From Paenisporosarcina quisquiliarum_A (GTDB lineage Bacteria; Bacillota; Bacilli; Bacillales_A; Planococcaceae), in the NCBI RefSeq assembly GCF_043641925.1, contig NZ_JBHZRU010000021.1, positions 4,879 through 68,878 on the forward strand: 64,000 nucleotides of DNA, given 5' to 3'. Position numbers and translations under genes: made by a program. The notes under the pieces are model-generated. The model was not told the origin of the DNA, ran no database searches, and saw only the letters and a list, made by a program, of their open reading frames with translations. Below, in pieces: positions 1 to 8,165 of this stretch. The stretch's first letter is position 1. Each line of letters starts with the position of its first letter.

Positions 1-611
1 ACTAGTTGTTTATGTAGCCATTCCTCAGTCAATCCTACCCCATGTAAGTTTTTCAATACAACCTTGCCATCTGCAATAATCGTACAAGGCATAAATTTCG
101 GGGTACCCGTTGGTGCTTTTACATCCTGCTTTGTGGCAGATTGCTGCGATACTTTTTTAAATACGCTTAGCTCCCCGTTGGTTTCGAGTACTGCGAAATG
201 AACATCCTTAACTGAAAAGATTCCTTGTATTCTTAGCAACATATTTAAATCGCCTATTGGAAGCCGTGATGACTTTAATGCTTTTTCCAAAATTTTTCCT
301 TCTTTAATGACAATTAACGGCTTATCATCTAAAAGCGACTTTGCTCTATTGGATTTTATTGAAATAAAACTGACTAAGATTGTTAACAAAGACCACCATA
401 TTAAGGATGTAATTGCGTTTAGGTAATGTGTGTCATCATGTGCTACTACTTCGCCTGCAATGGATCCAATCGTAATGCCTGTAATGTAGTTAAAAAACGT
501 CAGTTGGCTCAATTGCTCTTTCCCCAAAATTCGAGCCAGTCCAAGAAGGACAGAAAAAGTTACGGTCGTTCGAATTAACATTTCAAAAAAACTATAGTCT
601 TCCATATTCAT
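1..611 (-). CDS. DUF421 (YetF/YcaP-type) membrane protein, 3' end outside window
   Basis: About 203 codons are present and the C-terminus is cut by the window edge. The protein starts MNMEDYSFFEMLIRTTVTF at an ATG preceded by a GAGGGGG ribosome site. Hydrophobic N-terminal segments (FEMLIRTTVTFSVLLGLARI, FFNYITGITIGSIAGEVV, IWWSLLTILVSFISI) are followed by a soluble domain containing LLDDKPLIVIKEGKI and later TPKFMPCTIIADGKV. This is the DUF421 layout: a short membrane part followed by a cytoplasmic beta-rich domain. Family members in Bacillus are poorly characterised and some are linked to sporulation or the cell envelope. The gene diverges from the small plus-strand genes next to it. The family call is firm; no specific function can be given. 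Confidence 0.85.
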   Translation of the reverse strand, partial: MNMEDYSFFEMLIRTTVTFSVLLGLARILGKEQLSQLTFFNYITGITIGSIAGEVVAHDDTHYLNAITSLIWWSLLTILVSFISIKSNRAKSLLDDKPLIVIKEGKILEKALKSSRLPIGDLNMLLRIQGIFSVKDVHFAVLETNGELSVFKKVSQQSATKQDVKAPTGTPKFMPCTIIADGKVVLKNLHGVGLTEEWLHKQL

Positions 612-755
612 TTGATTAATCCCCCTCACAAACAGACTCAACCTCTATCTTTTCCTGAAACAATCTTACTTATTCATAGAGATCATTTGGGGAATGAACA
701 GAATACAAACCATTTTGAAAGAAATAACATACTCTAAACGTAGGGGGGTTCTACT

Positions 756-1055
756 TTGAGAGATGATCAATTTCATAATAAAATCAATTCTTCCTATACC
801 CTTCATGATTTATTAAAAGGGAAAGACCTTGAAATCATAACAGCTTCCTTGCTTCTTCTTGGAAAATTAAAAGTGGATTACGTTTCGCTGTTTCGAAATA
901 CACCTGATGTATCTGTCACGTTAATTGGTAAATACAAAAAAACGAAGGAAGATAAGGCGAATAGTCTAACCGAGTTTTTAAACGAAAATGGAGATATTAC
1001 GATGGACGAGGTTTTTGAAGCGTTAAGTAAGCGAATGAATAATAAAGGGACGTGA
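756..1055 (+). CDS. Small hypothetical protein (99 aa)
   Basis: The gene starts at TTG (MRDDQFHNKINSSYTL) with a strong AGGGGGG ribosome site about 7 bases upstream, so it is probably real. The protein is soluble and charged. Residues about 15-45 (LHDLLKGKDLEIITASLLLLGKL) look like an amphipathic helix, and the C-terminus (ITMDEVFEALSKRM) is predicted helical. No family is recognised. The next small gene starts 4 bases after its stop, so the two are probably co-transcribed and divergent from the DUF421 gene. Confidence 0.6.
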   Translation: MRDDQFHNKINSSYTLHDLLKGKDLEIITASLLLLGKLKVDYVSLFRNTPDVSVTLIGKYKKTKEDKANSLTEFLNENGDITMDEVFEALSKRMNNKGT

Positions 1056-1059
1056 AAAC

Positions 1060-1206
1060 ATGCATAAAAGTAACTCTTTAAATAGATGCGAGTTTGACGG
1101 AGTTGGATTTATAAATGGGGTTTTGCTCTTAATTTTAATTTCGCTGTTGATTTTTGGTTCCACCGATCTATCAGACGTATCAGTTCCAAGTGTGAATATT
1201 CCTTAA
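1060..1206 (+). CDS. Small single-pass membrane protein (48 aa)
   Basis: This short ORF starts with ATG at 1060, with an AAGGGA ribosome site overlapping the end of the preceding gene. It encodes MHKSNSLNRCEFDGVGF followed by a hydrophobic stretch (INGVLLLILISLLIFG, residues about 18-33) and a short polar tail. The size and the glycine/phenylalanine-led hydrophobic segment recall the tiny YjcZ/YtzL-like membrane peptides of spore-formers, but that is only a resemblance. Tight coupling to the upstream gene and a terminator hairpin just downstream support it as a gene. Confidence 0.55.
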   Translation: MHKSNSLNRCEFDGVGFINGVLLLILISLLIFGSTDLSDVSVPSVNIP

Positions 1207-1213
1207 CAATTGA

Positions 1214-1240
1214 ATTGCCCATTATTTCCTGGGCAATCTT
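1214..1240 (+). terminator. Rho-independent terminator
   Basis: An 8-bp perfect inverted repeat (ATTGCCCA / TGGGCAAT, 1214-1221 and 1230-1237) is followed by a pyrimidine-rich tract just after the small plus-strand gene. Confidence 0.6.
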
Positions 1241-1314
1241 CTCTTCTTGAAAAACAATTTGCACCAAATTAAGCATTTTCCAATACTGGTTTACGAAACT
1301 TATTAATACGATTA

Positions 1315-1346
1315 AAAAGCCCTACTTCTTTTGAAGCGGAGCTTTT
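1315..1346 (-). terminator. Terminator for the Staygreen-family gene
   Basis: On the minus strand an AAAAGCTCCGCTTC arm pairs with GAAGTAGGGCTTTT across an AAAA loop (one mismatch, two G-U pairs) and runs into five Ts. It lies 30 bases past the stop of the gene at 1377. Confidence 0.65.
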
Positions 1347-1376
1347 GTTATTTCACTTTAGTTTCCGTTCAATCGT

Positions 1377-1835
1377 TTACAGTAAATATTGACGTGGTGT
1401 GCCATAGAAAAATACTTGTTGATATTGCGGGTAAGTGGATTCGAAGTATATAAAGATGGGTGCATCAAGTAGTTTGGGGTAATTTTTATAAAACTGAAGG
1501 TCACCGTTAACAATGCCTTTTAGAGCAGTAACCATCTCTTTTTTAAAAATGTTAAATCGAATGCCTGCAATCGTTTCACCAAACTCTCCACCGTCTACAT
1601 AGGCTTTTCCCATCAAGGTAAATTGACTCTGTTCATCTTTTTTCCATTCACCAAGCACTTCATCTCTCATTTTTTGATTGATGGCTTTGTCGTTATAAAC
1701 ATTGCCAATATCTAAAAATAACTCACCAGTGAGATCAGAATGCGTAAGCGTGTATTTCCTTCCTTCAACAGGTTGGACGAATGTGGCTGGTGGGATAAGA
1801 TTCACGGATAATTTTTGAGGGTCAAAAACTGACAT
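1377..1835 (-). CDS. Staygreen (SGR) family protein
   Basis: The product is 152 aa from the ATG at 1835 (MSVFDPQKLSV), which has an AGGAGA ribosome site; a 14-residue upstream extension lacks one and is rejected. The sequence has the bacterial Staygreen signature: FDPQKLSVNLIPPAT, the block RKYTLTHSDLTGELFL, LRDEVLGEW, YVDGGEFGETIAGIRFNIF, and an ending YGTPRQYLL. In plants SGR removes Mg from chlorophyll a. Some bacterial homologues have been reported to have Mg-dechelatase activity in vitro, but their role in non-photosynthetic Firmicutes is unknown. It is monocistronic with its own terminator. The family is confident; the role in this cell is not known. Confidence 0.85.
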   Translation of the reverse strand: MSVFDPQKLSVNLIPPATFVQPVEGRKYTLTHSDLTGELFLDIGNVYNDKAINQKMRDEVLGEWKKDEQSQFTLMGKAYVDGGEFGETIAGIRFNIFKKEMVTALKGIVNGDLQFYKNYPKLLDAPIFIYFESTYPQYQQVFFYGTPRQYLL

Positions 1836-1973
1836 ATATTCTCTCCTAACGTCTTCCTTGATAATTAAAATAGGCACTTTTCACACATGACTGACCACAT
1901 TTCTAGTAAATGATTGTTTATTACCATATGTAGGAGATATCAAGATTGTTCAGAAGAAAAAATTTAAAACACA

Positions 1974-2007
1974 AAAAAACCCCCAACCAAAATGGTTGAG
2001 GGTTTTT
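1974..2007 (-). terminator. Terminator of the rplM-rpsI operon
   Basis: On the minus strand an AAACCCTCAACC arm pairs with GGTTGGGGGTTT across a short loop and ends in a T-tract, 14 bases past the rpsI stop. Confidence 0.9.
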
Positions 2008-2020
2008 GAAAATCCGAAGA

Positions 2021-2413
2021 TTAACGTTTTGAGAACTGAGGTGCACGACGAGCGCCTTTAAGACCGTATTTTTTACGTTCTTTCATGCGTGAGTCACGAG
2101 TTAACAATCCTGCAGATTTCAATGCTGGACGGAAATCAGGATCTACATGAAGTAGTGCACGAGCAATACCATGACGGATTGCGCCTGCTTGACCTGTGTA
2201 TCCACCACCATTAACATTTACATGAATGTCATAGCTACCTAGAGTTTCAGTTGCTACTAATGGTTGTTTAATGATTTCGCGTAATGTAGCAAATGGTACG
2301 TAGTCTTCTACGTCACGTTTGTTGATTACGATATTACCTTCGCCCGGTACTAAACGTACGCGTGCAGTTGAACTTTTACGACGACCTGTGCCGATATATT
2401 GAACTTGTGCCAA
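2021..2413 (-). CDS. rpsI: 30S ribosomal protein S9
   Basis: Full-length 130-aa S9. It begins MAQVQYIGTGRRKSSTARVR and ends with the basic tail GLKGARRAPQFSKR, whose terminal Lys-Arg reaches the P-site tRNA in the 30S subunit. The VNGGGYTGQAGAIRHGIARAL core block is present. It lies 20 bases after rplM and is followed by a strong terminator, so rplM-rpsI is a two-gene unit as in Bacillus. Confidence 0.98.
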   Translation of the reverse strand: MAQVQYIGTGRRKSSTARVRLVPGEGNIVINKRDVEDYVPFATLREIIKQPLVATETLGSYDIHVNVNGGGYTGQAGAIRHGIARALLHVDPDFRPALKSAGLLTRDSRMKERKKYGLKGARRAPQFSKR

Positions 2414-2433
2414 GGGTATGTCCTCCTCTTTAA

Positions 2434-2871
2434 TTATCCGCGAAGCTCATAAGCTTCTGGTTTTTGTGCTGCATGTGGATGTTCTGCTCCAGCGTATACG
2501 TGAAGCTTCGTGAATGTTTGACGACCTAAAGAGTTTTTAGGAAGCATTCCTTTGATTGCTAATTCAAGCATTTTTGTTGGGTAGTTAGTACGCATTTGTA
2601 AAGCAGTACGTTTTTTCAAACCACCAGCAAATTGTGTATGACGGTAGTAAATTTTGTCTGTTAATTTCTTACCAGTCAATTCGATTTTCTCAGCGTTGAT
2701 AATGATCACGTGATCACCTGTGTCAACGTTTGGTGTGAATGTTGGTTTGTTTTTACCACGTAAGATAGCAGCTACTTCAGAAGCTAAACGACCAAGAGTT
2801 TGGCCTTCTGCGTCTACTACTAACCACTTACGCTCTACTTCGTGACCTTTAGCCATGAATGTTGTACGCAT
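2434..2871 (-). CDS. rplM: 50S ribosomal protein L13
   Basis: 145 aa, the usual Bacillus length. It begins MRTTFMAKGHEVERKWLVVD and contains GQTLGRLASEVAAILRGK and the DTGDHVIIINAEKIELTGKK block typical of L13, which assembles early into the 50S subunit. An AGGAGG site precedes the ATG. It is the first gene of the rplM-rpsI unit, with its own promoter and a roughly 100-nt leader that may be the autoregulatory L13 leader. Confidence 0.98.
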   Translation of the reverse strand: MRTTFMAKGHEVERKWLVVDAEGQTLGRLASEVAAILRGKNKPTFTPNVDTGDHVIIINAEKIELTGKKLTDKIYYRHTQFAGGLKKRTALQMRTNYPTKMLELAIKGMLPKNSLGRQTFTKLHVYAGAEHPHAAQKPEAYELRG

Positions 2872-2971
2872 GTATTTTGTCCTCCTAATTCAATCTAATC
2901 TGATTTAAATTTTCTTATATCATCATCAACAACAAGTTTCGGGGCTTATTGTGGGGTTAATGAAATACCAT
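2872..2971 (-). ncRNA. Probable L13 leader RNA (rplM 5' UTR)
   Basis: About 100 nt lie between the predicted start of transcription and rplM. The proximal part carries GTTAACCCC/AAGCCCC-like conserved pieces at about 2938-2968 that resemble my recollection of the Firmicute L13 leader motif. A covariance-model scan would decide. Confidence 0.45.
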
Positions 2972-2976
2972 GTGTC

Positions 2977-3005
2977 ATCATATAACGCCAGGCATAAAAA
3001 GTCAA
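2977..3005 (-). promoter_or_regulatory. SigA promoter of rplM-rpsI
   Basis: Minus-strand -35 TTGACT and -10 TATGAT are separated by exactly 17 bp, in the truA-rplM gap. Confidence 0.8.
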
Positions 3006-3037
3006 GGATTTTTTTCAAAACACCTGGACGTGTTGCT

Positions 3038-3787
3038 TCATTTCCCATAACTCACAGTTTCTAAGTATAGACCGTGTGCAGGTGCCGTTTTTCCTGCTTG
3101 TTTTCGATCCATTGCGTTGAGCATTCGCTCGATTTCAGCTGGCTCTCTTCGTCCAATACCAATCTCCCACAAATTCCCCGCAATGATACGAACCATATTG
3201 TACAAAAAGCCATCACCTTCTATGACTAAATGCAATTCCTGCAATTCTGTTTCAATCAAATCTAATCGTGTAATTGTTCTTACCCGATCTACAACTTCAG
3301 TGCGGGCTGAACAAAAACTAGTAAAATCATGTGTTCCTAAAAATAATTTAGCGGCTTTACGCATTTTTTCTACGTCAGGTTTTATTCCAGGCATATGAAC
3401 GACAAAATTCCGAGTAAAAGGATTTTGAATATCGGCTAGGCTCCATTTATAACGATATACCTTACCAGTTGTCCCATATCGTGCATGAAAATCTGGCGAA
3501 ACTTCTGACACATTTAGAACGCGAATGTCATCCGGTAATTGCGTGTTTAAAGCTCGTTCCCAGCGTTCTACCGGAAAGGTTAACTCAGTATCAAAGTGAA
3601 TCACTTGGCCCAATGCATGGACGCCTGCGTCGGTTCTCCCGCTCGCGACAACCTTTGTGATGTTCCCTTTATGCATTTTCGTTAAAACGCGTTCAATTTC
3701 TAATTGTACGGTGCGCTTTTCAGGTTGCACTTGATAGCCGGCAAAACCAGAACCATCATACATTATTACCGCTTTCAATCGTCTCAA
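3038..3787 (-). CDS. truA: tRNA pseudouridine(38-40) synthase TruA
   Basis: 249 aa if started at the TTG at 3787, where AGGAGGG lies 8 bases upstream and the protein begins LRRLKAVIMYDGSGFAGYQ like other TruA proteins. The longer upstream reading has no support. The catalytic Asp is in SGRTDAGVHALGQ (about residue 53). The C-terminal block FLYNMVRIIAGNLWEIGIGR is present. The enzyme makes pseudouridine at positions 38-40 of tRNA anticodon arms. It is the last gene of the ecfA1-ecfA2-ecfT-truA cluster; its ribosome site overlaps the ecfT stop, so translation is probably coupled. Confidence 0.95.
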   Translation of the reverse strand: MRRLKAVIMYDGSGFAGYQVQPEKRTVQLEIERVLTKMHKGNITKVVASGRTDAGVHALGQVIHFDTELTFPVERWERALNTQLPDDIRVLNVSEVSPDFHARYGTTGKVYRYKWSLADIQNPFTRNFVVHMPGIKPDVEKMRKAAKLFLGTHDFTSFCSARTEVVDRVRTITRLDLIETELQELHLVIEGDGFLYNMVRIIAGNLWEIGIGRREPAEIERMLNAMDRKQAGKTAPAHGLYLETVSYGK

Positions 3788-3800
3788 GTTCTGTTCCCTC

Positions 3801-4598
3801 CTACGAGCGCAATACCCAAAGAATGCCTGCCTTAACAATGAGTAATAGCATAATAATTGTATCCCGCCAGTCCCATTTCAATTGGCGATAACGTGTCCGT
3901 CCTTCTCCTCCACGGTATCCTCTTACTTCCATTGCAACGGCTAAATCCTCCGCACGTTTAAAAGCACTTACAAATAAGGGAATAAGTAAAGGCACGACCG
4001 CTTTTATCCTTTCCTTGATGGAACCAGAGGTGATATCGGACCCTCTCGCCATTTGCGCCTTCATAATCTTATCTGTCTCATCCATTAATGTTGGAATAAA
4101 GCGTAACGAAATCGACATCATTAATGCGAGTTCATGTACCGGCAATTTAAAACGTTTGAAAGGGTTCAATAAAACTTCCATGCCGTCTGTAATCGAAATG
4201 GGTGAAGTCGTTAACGTTAAGATAGATGTCATCAAGACTAATACTAAAAATCGTAATGAAATAAAAATACCTTGTCTTAAACCTTCTTCATACACTTCGA
4301 TAAATTGCCACTTCCACAATAAATCTCCTTCCTTCGTAAAGAAAATATGCAGAAGAAAGGTAAAAACAAGTAAGAATAAGATCGGTTTTAATCCATTTAA
4401 TAAAAAATACAAACGTATTTTCGATACGAAAACGGTAAGCAAGGTAAAACCAAGTAACAAACCATAGGTAACAGCATTATTTGCTAAAAACACGATGGCA
4501 ATAAAAATAAATACAAAGATTAACTTAGAACGCGGATCTAATTTATGAACAAATGAGTCCCCTGGAATATAGCGACCAAAAATCATTTTCTCCATCAT
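3801..4598 (-). CDS. ecfT: ECF transporter transmembrane (T) component
   Basis: 265 aa, a polytopic membrane protein starting MMEKMIFGRYIPGDSFVHKLDPRSK. Early hydrophobic helices and a long cytoplasmic coupling region are present, with the signature AQMARGSDITSG and EVRGYRGGE: the two Ala-Arg-Gly-type motifs that contact the ATPases. It is the shared scaffold that links interchangeable vitamin- or metal-binding S components to EcfA1/EcfA2. Its ATG overlaps the ecfA2 stop by 4 bases. Confidence 0.95.
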   Translation of the reverse strand: MMEKMIFGRYIPGDSFVHKLDPRSKLIFVFIFIAIVFLANNAVTYGLLLGFTLLTVFVSKIRLYFLLNGLKPILFLLVFTFLLHIFFTKEGDLLWKWQFIEVYEEGLRQGIFISLRFLVLVLMTSILTLTTSPISITDGMEVLLNPFKRFKLPVHELALMMSISLRFIPTLMDETDKIMKAQMARGSDITSGSIKERIKAVVPLLIPLFVSAFKRAEDLAVAMEVRGYRGGEGRTRYRQLKWDWRDTIIMLLLIVKAGILWVLRS

Positions 4599-5467
4599 AA
4601 TTGCGCACGCCCCTTCTGTCTTGCAAGGGCAATCTCAATTGCGAGCATTTCTTCAGTTAAACAGACTTTTGACAATGAGTGACCGAGTAACGATTCTATT
4701 TTCCTTTGGAATTGAACTGCACGAGGTGCTTCTAAACGATAGCGTGCAAGGCGTTCTTCATTCCCAAAAACGTCTTCTGCAGAAGCGTTTAATACACAAG
4801 TTCCTTCATGCATAATTGCTACCTGATCGGAATACCGAGCAGCATCTTCCATTGAGTGCGTTACAAGTATGGTAGTTAAGCCTTTTTCTTTATGTAACTG
4901 ATGAAACAGTTCCATAATTTCTTGGCGCCCACGAGGGTCTAAACCGGCCGTTGGCTCATCTAATACCAATACGCTAGGTTCCATTGCTAAAACCCCTGCA
5001 ATGGCCACACGACGCATTTGTCCTCCTGATAAATCAAAGGGTGATTTCTCTAGCACATCTGCCGGTAGTCTTAACTGTTCGACTAAAACTCTTGCACGTC
5101 TTTCAGCCTCTGTAGCAGAAACGCCAAAATTTAAAGGACCAAACATAATGTCCTTTAAAACCGTTTCTTCAAAGAGTTGATGTTCAGGGAATTGAAACAC
5201 AATGCCAATCTTTTGACGAACCGGACGGATATGCTTCACTTTCTTACCTGCTTCAATCGATAAATCACCAAGCTTAATCGTACCTTCAGAAGGTTTTAGC
5301 AATGCATTTAAGTGTTGCAGCACCGTTGACTTCCCAGATCCTGTATGACCAATGATGGCTTGATAGCTTCCGGACTGGATGGTTAAGTTCACATCATAAA
5401 GAGCGCGTTTTTCAAATGGTGTCCCTTTCGCGTAGGCATACCCTACTTGTTGAAGTTCGATGTCCAT
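4595..5467 (-). CDS. ecfA2: ECF transporter ATPase EcfA2
   Basis: 290 aa ABC ATPase with Walker A GHTGSGKST, Q-loop VFQFPEHQLF, signature LSGGQMRRVAIAG, Walker B VLVLDEPTAGLD and H-loop VTHSMEDA. It pairs with EcfA1 to power group II energy-coupling-factor uptake of micronutrients. Its start overlaps the end of ecfA1 by 25 bases, indicating tight translational coupling and a 1:1 ratio. Nothing is missing. Confidence 0.96.
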   Translation of the reverse strand: MDIELQQVGYAYAKGTPFEKRALYDVNLTIQSGSYQAIIGHTGSGKSTVLQHLNALLKPSEGTIKLGDLSIEAGKKVKHIRPVRQKIGIVFQFPEHQLFEETVLKDIMFGPLNFGVSATEAERRARVLVEQLRLPADVLEKSPFDLSGGQMRRVAIAGVLAMEPSVLVLDEPTAGLDPRGRQEIMELFHQLHKEKGLTTILVTHSMEDAARYSDQVAIMHEGTCVLNASAEDVFGNEERLARYRLEAPRAVQFQRKIESLLGHSLSKVCLTEEMLAIEIALARQKGRAQL

Positions 5468-6288
5468 AAATCATTCACCAACTCTTCTTCTGACATGTGA
5501 TTCCCTTTTACCTCTACTCCTTGAGCTCTCAAAAGTTGACTCATTTTCATCGTAAAAGGCAAATCCAAACCTAATTGAACCAATTCATCTCCACGCGCAA
5601 ATACCTCTGTAGGTGTACCTTCTGTGTATTTACGACCTTCATTCATTACCAAAATTCGATCCGCTAGCAAAGCTTCTTCTAAATCATGTGTAATGGATAG
5701 AACAGTTAAGTGGGTTTCCTCACGCAGTCTTCTGACGGTTGACAGCACCTCATGACGGCCTTGCGGGTCCAACATGGATGTTGCCTCATCGAGAATAAGA
5801 ATTTTCGGTTTTAATGCAAGCGCACCAGCAATCGCAACACGTTGCTTTTGACCTCCCGATAAGTGATGTGGTTCTCGATCTAAAAACTCATCCATTTTCA
5901 CTTGAGCAAGTGATTCATGAACTCGTTTAATCATATCTTCAAACGGAACTCCGTTATTTTCCAAAGCAAATGCGACGTCATCTTGAACAGTGGCTCCAAC
6001 AAATTGATTATCGGGGTTTTGAAACACCATGCCCATTTGAGAACGTATCGCCCAAAGGTTTTCTTCATTCAGCGACTCACCTAATATACGGACTTCTCCA
6101 CTCTCTGGAAATATCAATCCGTTCATGAGTTTCGCTAATGTGGATTTCCCTGATCCATTATGTCCAACGATGGCAATCCACTCCCCATCGTTAACGGTAA
6201 ACGAAATGTTATCAACTGCTTTTCGTTTCTCGAGTTCTTCTGGTGTATATGTGTACGAAATATTTTGTAAGGATAGAATCTCGTTCAT
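5443..6288 (-). CDS. ecfA1: ECF transporter ATPase EcfA1
   Basis: 281 aa from the ATG at 6288, which has a GAGGAGGT ribosome site; the reading frame extends 41 codons upstream without support. Motifs are Walker A GHNGSGKST, Q-loop VFQNPDNQFVGAT, signature LSGGQKQRVAIAG, Walker B LILDEATSMLD and H-loop ITHDLEEA. It heads ecfA1-ecfA2-ecfT-truA. The roughly 360-bp region before it separates this cluster from rplQ and holds a structured leader with a terminator (6428-6519), so the cluster may be controlled separately from the ribosomal operon. Confidence 0.96.
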   Translation of the reverse strand: MNEILSLQNISYTYTPEELEKRKAVDNISFTVNDGEWIAIVGHNGSGKSTLAKLMNGLIFPESGEVRILGESLNEENLWAIRSQMGMVFQNPDNQFVGATVQDDVAFALENNGVPFEDMIKRVHESLAQVKMDEFLDREPHHLSGGQKQRVAIAGALALKPKILILDEATSMLDPQGRHEVLSTVRRLREETHLTVLSITHDLEEALLADRILVMNEGRKYTEGTPTEVFARGDELVQLGLDLPFTMKMSQLLRAQGVEVKGNHMSEEELVNDLWTSNFNK

Positions 6289-6427
6289 GTGTATAACCTC
6301 CTCTAACTCAACTAAGCTCATCTCTTTGTATTCTCTCATGTTGATGATTAAACAAACAAAACAAAACTCTTTTAAATTTGGCAGATTCATGATTACCGAA
6401 TAGTAAATCAATTATATCAGTCAAATA

Positions 6428-6519
6428 AAAAAGCGCGCACCTCATTCAGAGAAATGCGCTCTTCTATCTTTGTTTCGTATTCGGTTGCTCAGACCGTCTA
6501 CGTGAATGAGGTGCGTAGA
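6428..6519 (-). ncRNA. Structured leader with competing hairpins upstream of ecfA1
   Basis: On the minus strand a hairpin (6-bp stem TCTACG/CGTAGA, 6497-6519) displays an 11-nt loop that is perfectly complementary to bases 6438-6448. Those bases also form the 3' arm of a terminator-like hairpin (6435-6459, 9 bp with two G-U pairs) running into six Ts. The full 13-bp inverted repeat is 6436-6448 with 6503-6515. This looks like an attenuator; the ligand or trigger is unknown and no known family is recognised. Confidence 0.5.
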
Positions 6520-6594
6520 GCTAGACGAGACGCAATCGATAAAATCGATCCGCTCATTGTAACGCTCAGCTTTTCATTATGTCGTATAAATCTT

Positions 6595-6634
6595 TTTAAA
6601 AAGAAGAGGGGGGCTTCTCAGCAATACCCCTCTT
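6595..6634 (-). terminator. Terminator of the S10-spc-alpha operon
   Basis: An 8-bp stem AAGAGGGG/CCCCTCTT (6627-6634 with 6604-6611) is followed on the minus strand by a T-run, 15 bases past the rplQ stop. Confidence 0.85.
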
Positions 6635-6648
6635 CATAATGTGATGAA

Positions 6649-7029
6649 TTAAACTAATTCAATTACTACAACAGGTGCTCCGTCTCCACGACGAGGTCCC
6701 ATTTTCATGATACGTGTGTAACCGCCTTGACGTTCAGCGTAGCGTGGTGCTACATCATCAAACAATTTTTGCAAAGCATAAACTGTTGATTCATTGCCTT
6801 CTGCGTCAGAAGTAGTTGTTAGTTCACGACGGATATATGATGCAGCTTGACGGCGTGCATGCAAATCTCCACGTTTACCTAAAGTAATCATTTTTTCAAC
6901 AACTGAACGTAATTCTTTAGCACGAGCTTCTGTTGTTTGAATACGCTCATTGATAATTAAGTCAGTTGTTAAGTCACGTAACATCGCTTTACGTTGAGAA
7001 CTTGTACGACCAAGTTTTCTGTAACCCAT
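6649..7029 (-). CDS. rplQ: 50S ribosomal protein L17
   Basis: 126 aa, close to the family length. It begins MGYRKLGRTSSQRKAMLRDL and ends GDGAPVVVIELV. L17 lies near the peptide-exit side of the 50S subunit. It is the last gene of the alpha segment, 53 bases after rpoA, and is followed by a strong terminator. Confidence 0.98.
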   Translation of the reverse strand: MGYRKLGRTSSQRKAMLRDLTTDLIINERIQTTEARAKELRSVVEKMITLGKRGDLHARRQAASYIRRELTTTSDAEGNESTVYALQKLFDDVAPRYAERQGGYTRIMKMGPRRGDGAPVVVIELV

Positions 7030-7082
7030 AGATGTTTACCTCCTTTGTTGAATATTGGATCTGTCTATATCAAACAAGTCGC

Positions 7083-8027
7083 TTAGTCTTCTTTGCGTAA
7101 TCCTAAGCCAAGATCGTCTAACTTCGCTCTAACTTCTTCAAGTGATTTACGTCCAAGGTTACGTACTTTCATCATGTCGTCTTCTGACTTGTTAGCTAAC
7201 TCAAGTACCGTATTGATACCAGCGCGCTTCAAGCAGTTGTAAGAACGAACAGAAAGATCAAGCTCTTCGATAGTCATCTCTAAGACTTTTTCTTTTTGGT
7301 CTTCTTCTTTTTCGACCATGATTTCAGCAGTTTGTGCCTCGTTCGTCATCCCTACGAAGATATTTAAATGCTCTGTTAAAATTTTCGCCCCTAGCGAAAT
7401 CGCCTCTTTCGGACCGATGCTGCCATCTGTCCACACATCAAGAGAAAGTTTGTCGTAGTTCGTCATTTGACCAACACGAGTATTTTCTACTTGGAAATTG
7501 ACGCGTGAAACTGGAGTATAAATAGAGTCGATCGGGATCACGCCGATAGGAAGATCCTCACGTTTGTTTTGATCAGCAGGAGTGTAACCGCGGCCGCGTT
7601 GTGCATACATACGCATACGCAAATGACCGTTTTTACCGATTGTTGCAATATAGAGATCAGGATTTAATATTTCTACATCACTGTCATGTGTAATGTCAGC
7701 TGCTGTAATCTGTCCATCACCTTTAACATCAATCTCTATGACTTTTTCTTCATCAGAGTAGATTTTAAGAGCAAGTTTTTTCACATTCATTATAACTGTA
7801 GCAACATCTTCAACTACGCCCTCAATAGTAGAGAACTCGTGAAGCACGCCATCAATTTGAATAGAAGTTACTGCAGCTCCTGGTAAAGACGACAACAAAA
7901 TACGACGTAGTGAATTACCTAATGTGTTTCCATATCCACGCTCAAGCGGTTCTACAACAAACTTGCCAAATTTGGCTTCTTCGCTGATCTCAACCGTTTC
8001 AATCTTTGGTTTTTCAATTTCGATCAT
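7083..8027 (-). CDS. rpoA: RNA polymerase alpha subunit
   Basis: 314 aa. The N-terminal assembly domain (GKFVVEPLERGYGNTLGNSLRRILLSS) and the C-terminal DNA/activator-binding domain (LDLSVRSYNCLKRAGINTVLELANKSEDDMMKVRNLGRKSLEEV) are both complete. It dimerises to nucleate RNA polymerase assembly. It lies between rpsK and rplQ in the usual alpha-operon order. Confidence 0.99.
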   Translation of the reverse strand: MIEIEKPKIETVEISEEAKFGKFVVEPLERGYGNTLGNSLRRILLSSLPGAAVTSIQIDGVLHEFSTIEGVVEDVATVIMNVKKLALKIYSDEEKVIEIDVKGDGQITAADITHDSDVEILNPDLYIATIGKNGHLRMRMYAQRGRGYTPADQNKREDLPIGVIPIDSIYTPVSRVNFQVENTRVGQMTNYDKLSLDVWTDGSIGPKEAISLGAKILTEHLNIFVGMTNEAQTAEIMVEKEEDQKEKVLEMTIEELDLSVRSYNCLKRAGINTVLELANKSEDDMMKVRNLGRKSLEEVRAKLDDLGLGLRKED

Positions 8028-8165
8028 TCATTTACCCTCCTTCAAAACATCGAATGTATAGGTTCGTTCCATCATGAAATCGATAGTACTAGACTTATCG
8101 GTGATTGCACAACTCAGTTTGTACAAGAAATGATGTTCTCAATCAATTAAATTGAGACGCACCTA

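Noticed and set aside
5443..6411. Long N-terminal extension of EcfA1
   Set aside because: The ATG at 6288 has GAGGAGGT and matches family starts; the extra 41 codons have no ribosome site and are not conserved-looking.
6454..6639. 61-codon plus-strand frame between ecfA1 and rplQ
   Set aside because: No ribosome site; it lies across terminator and leader hairpins better explained as RNA structure.
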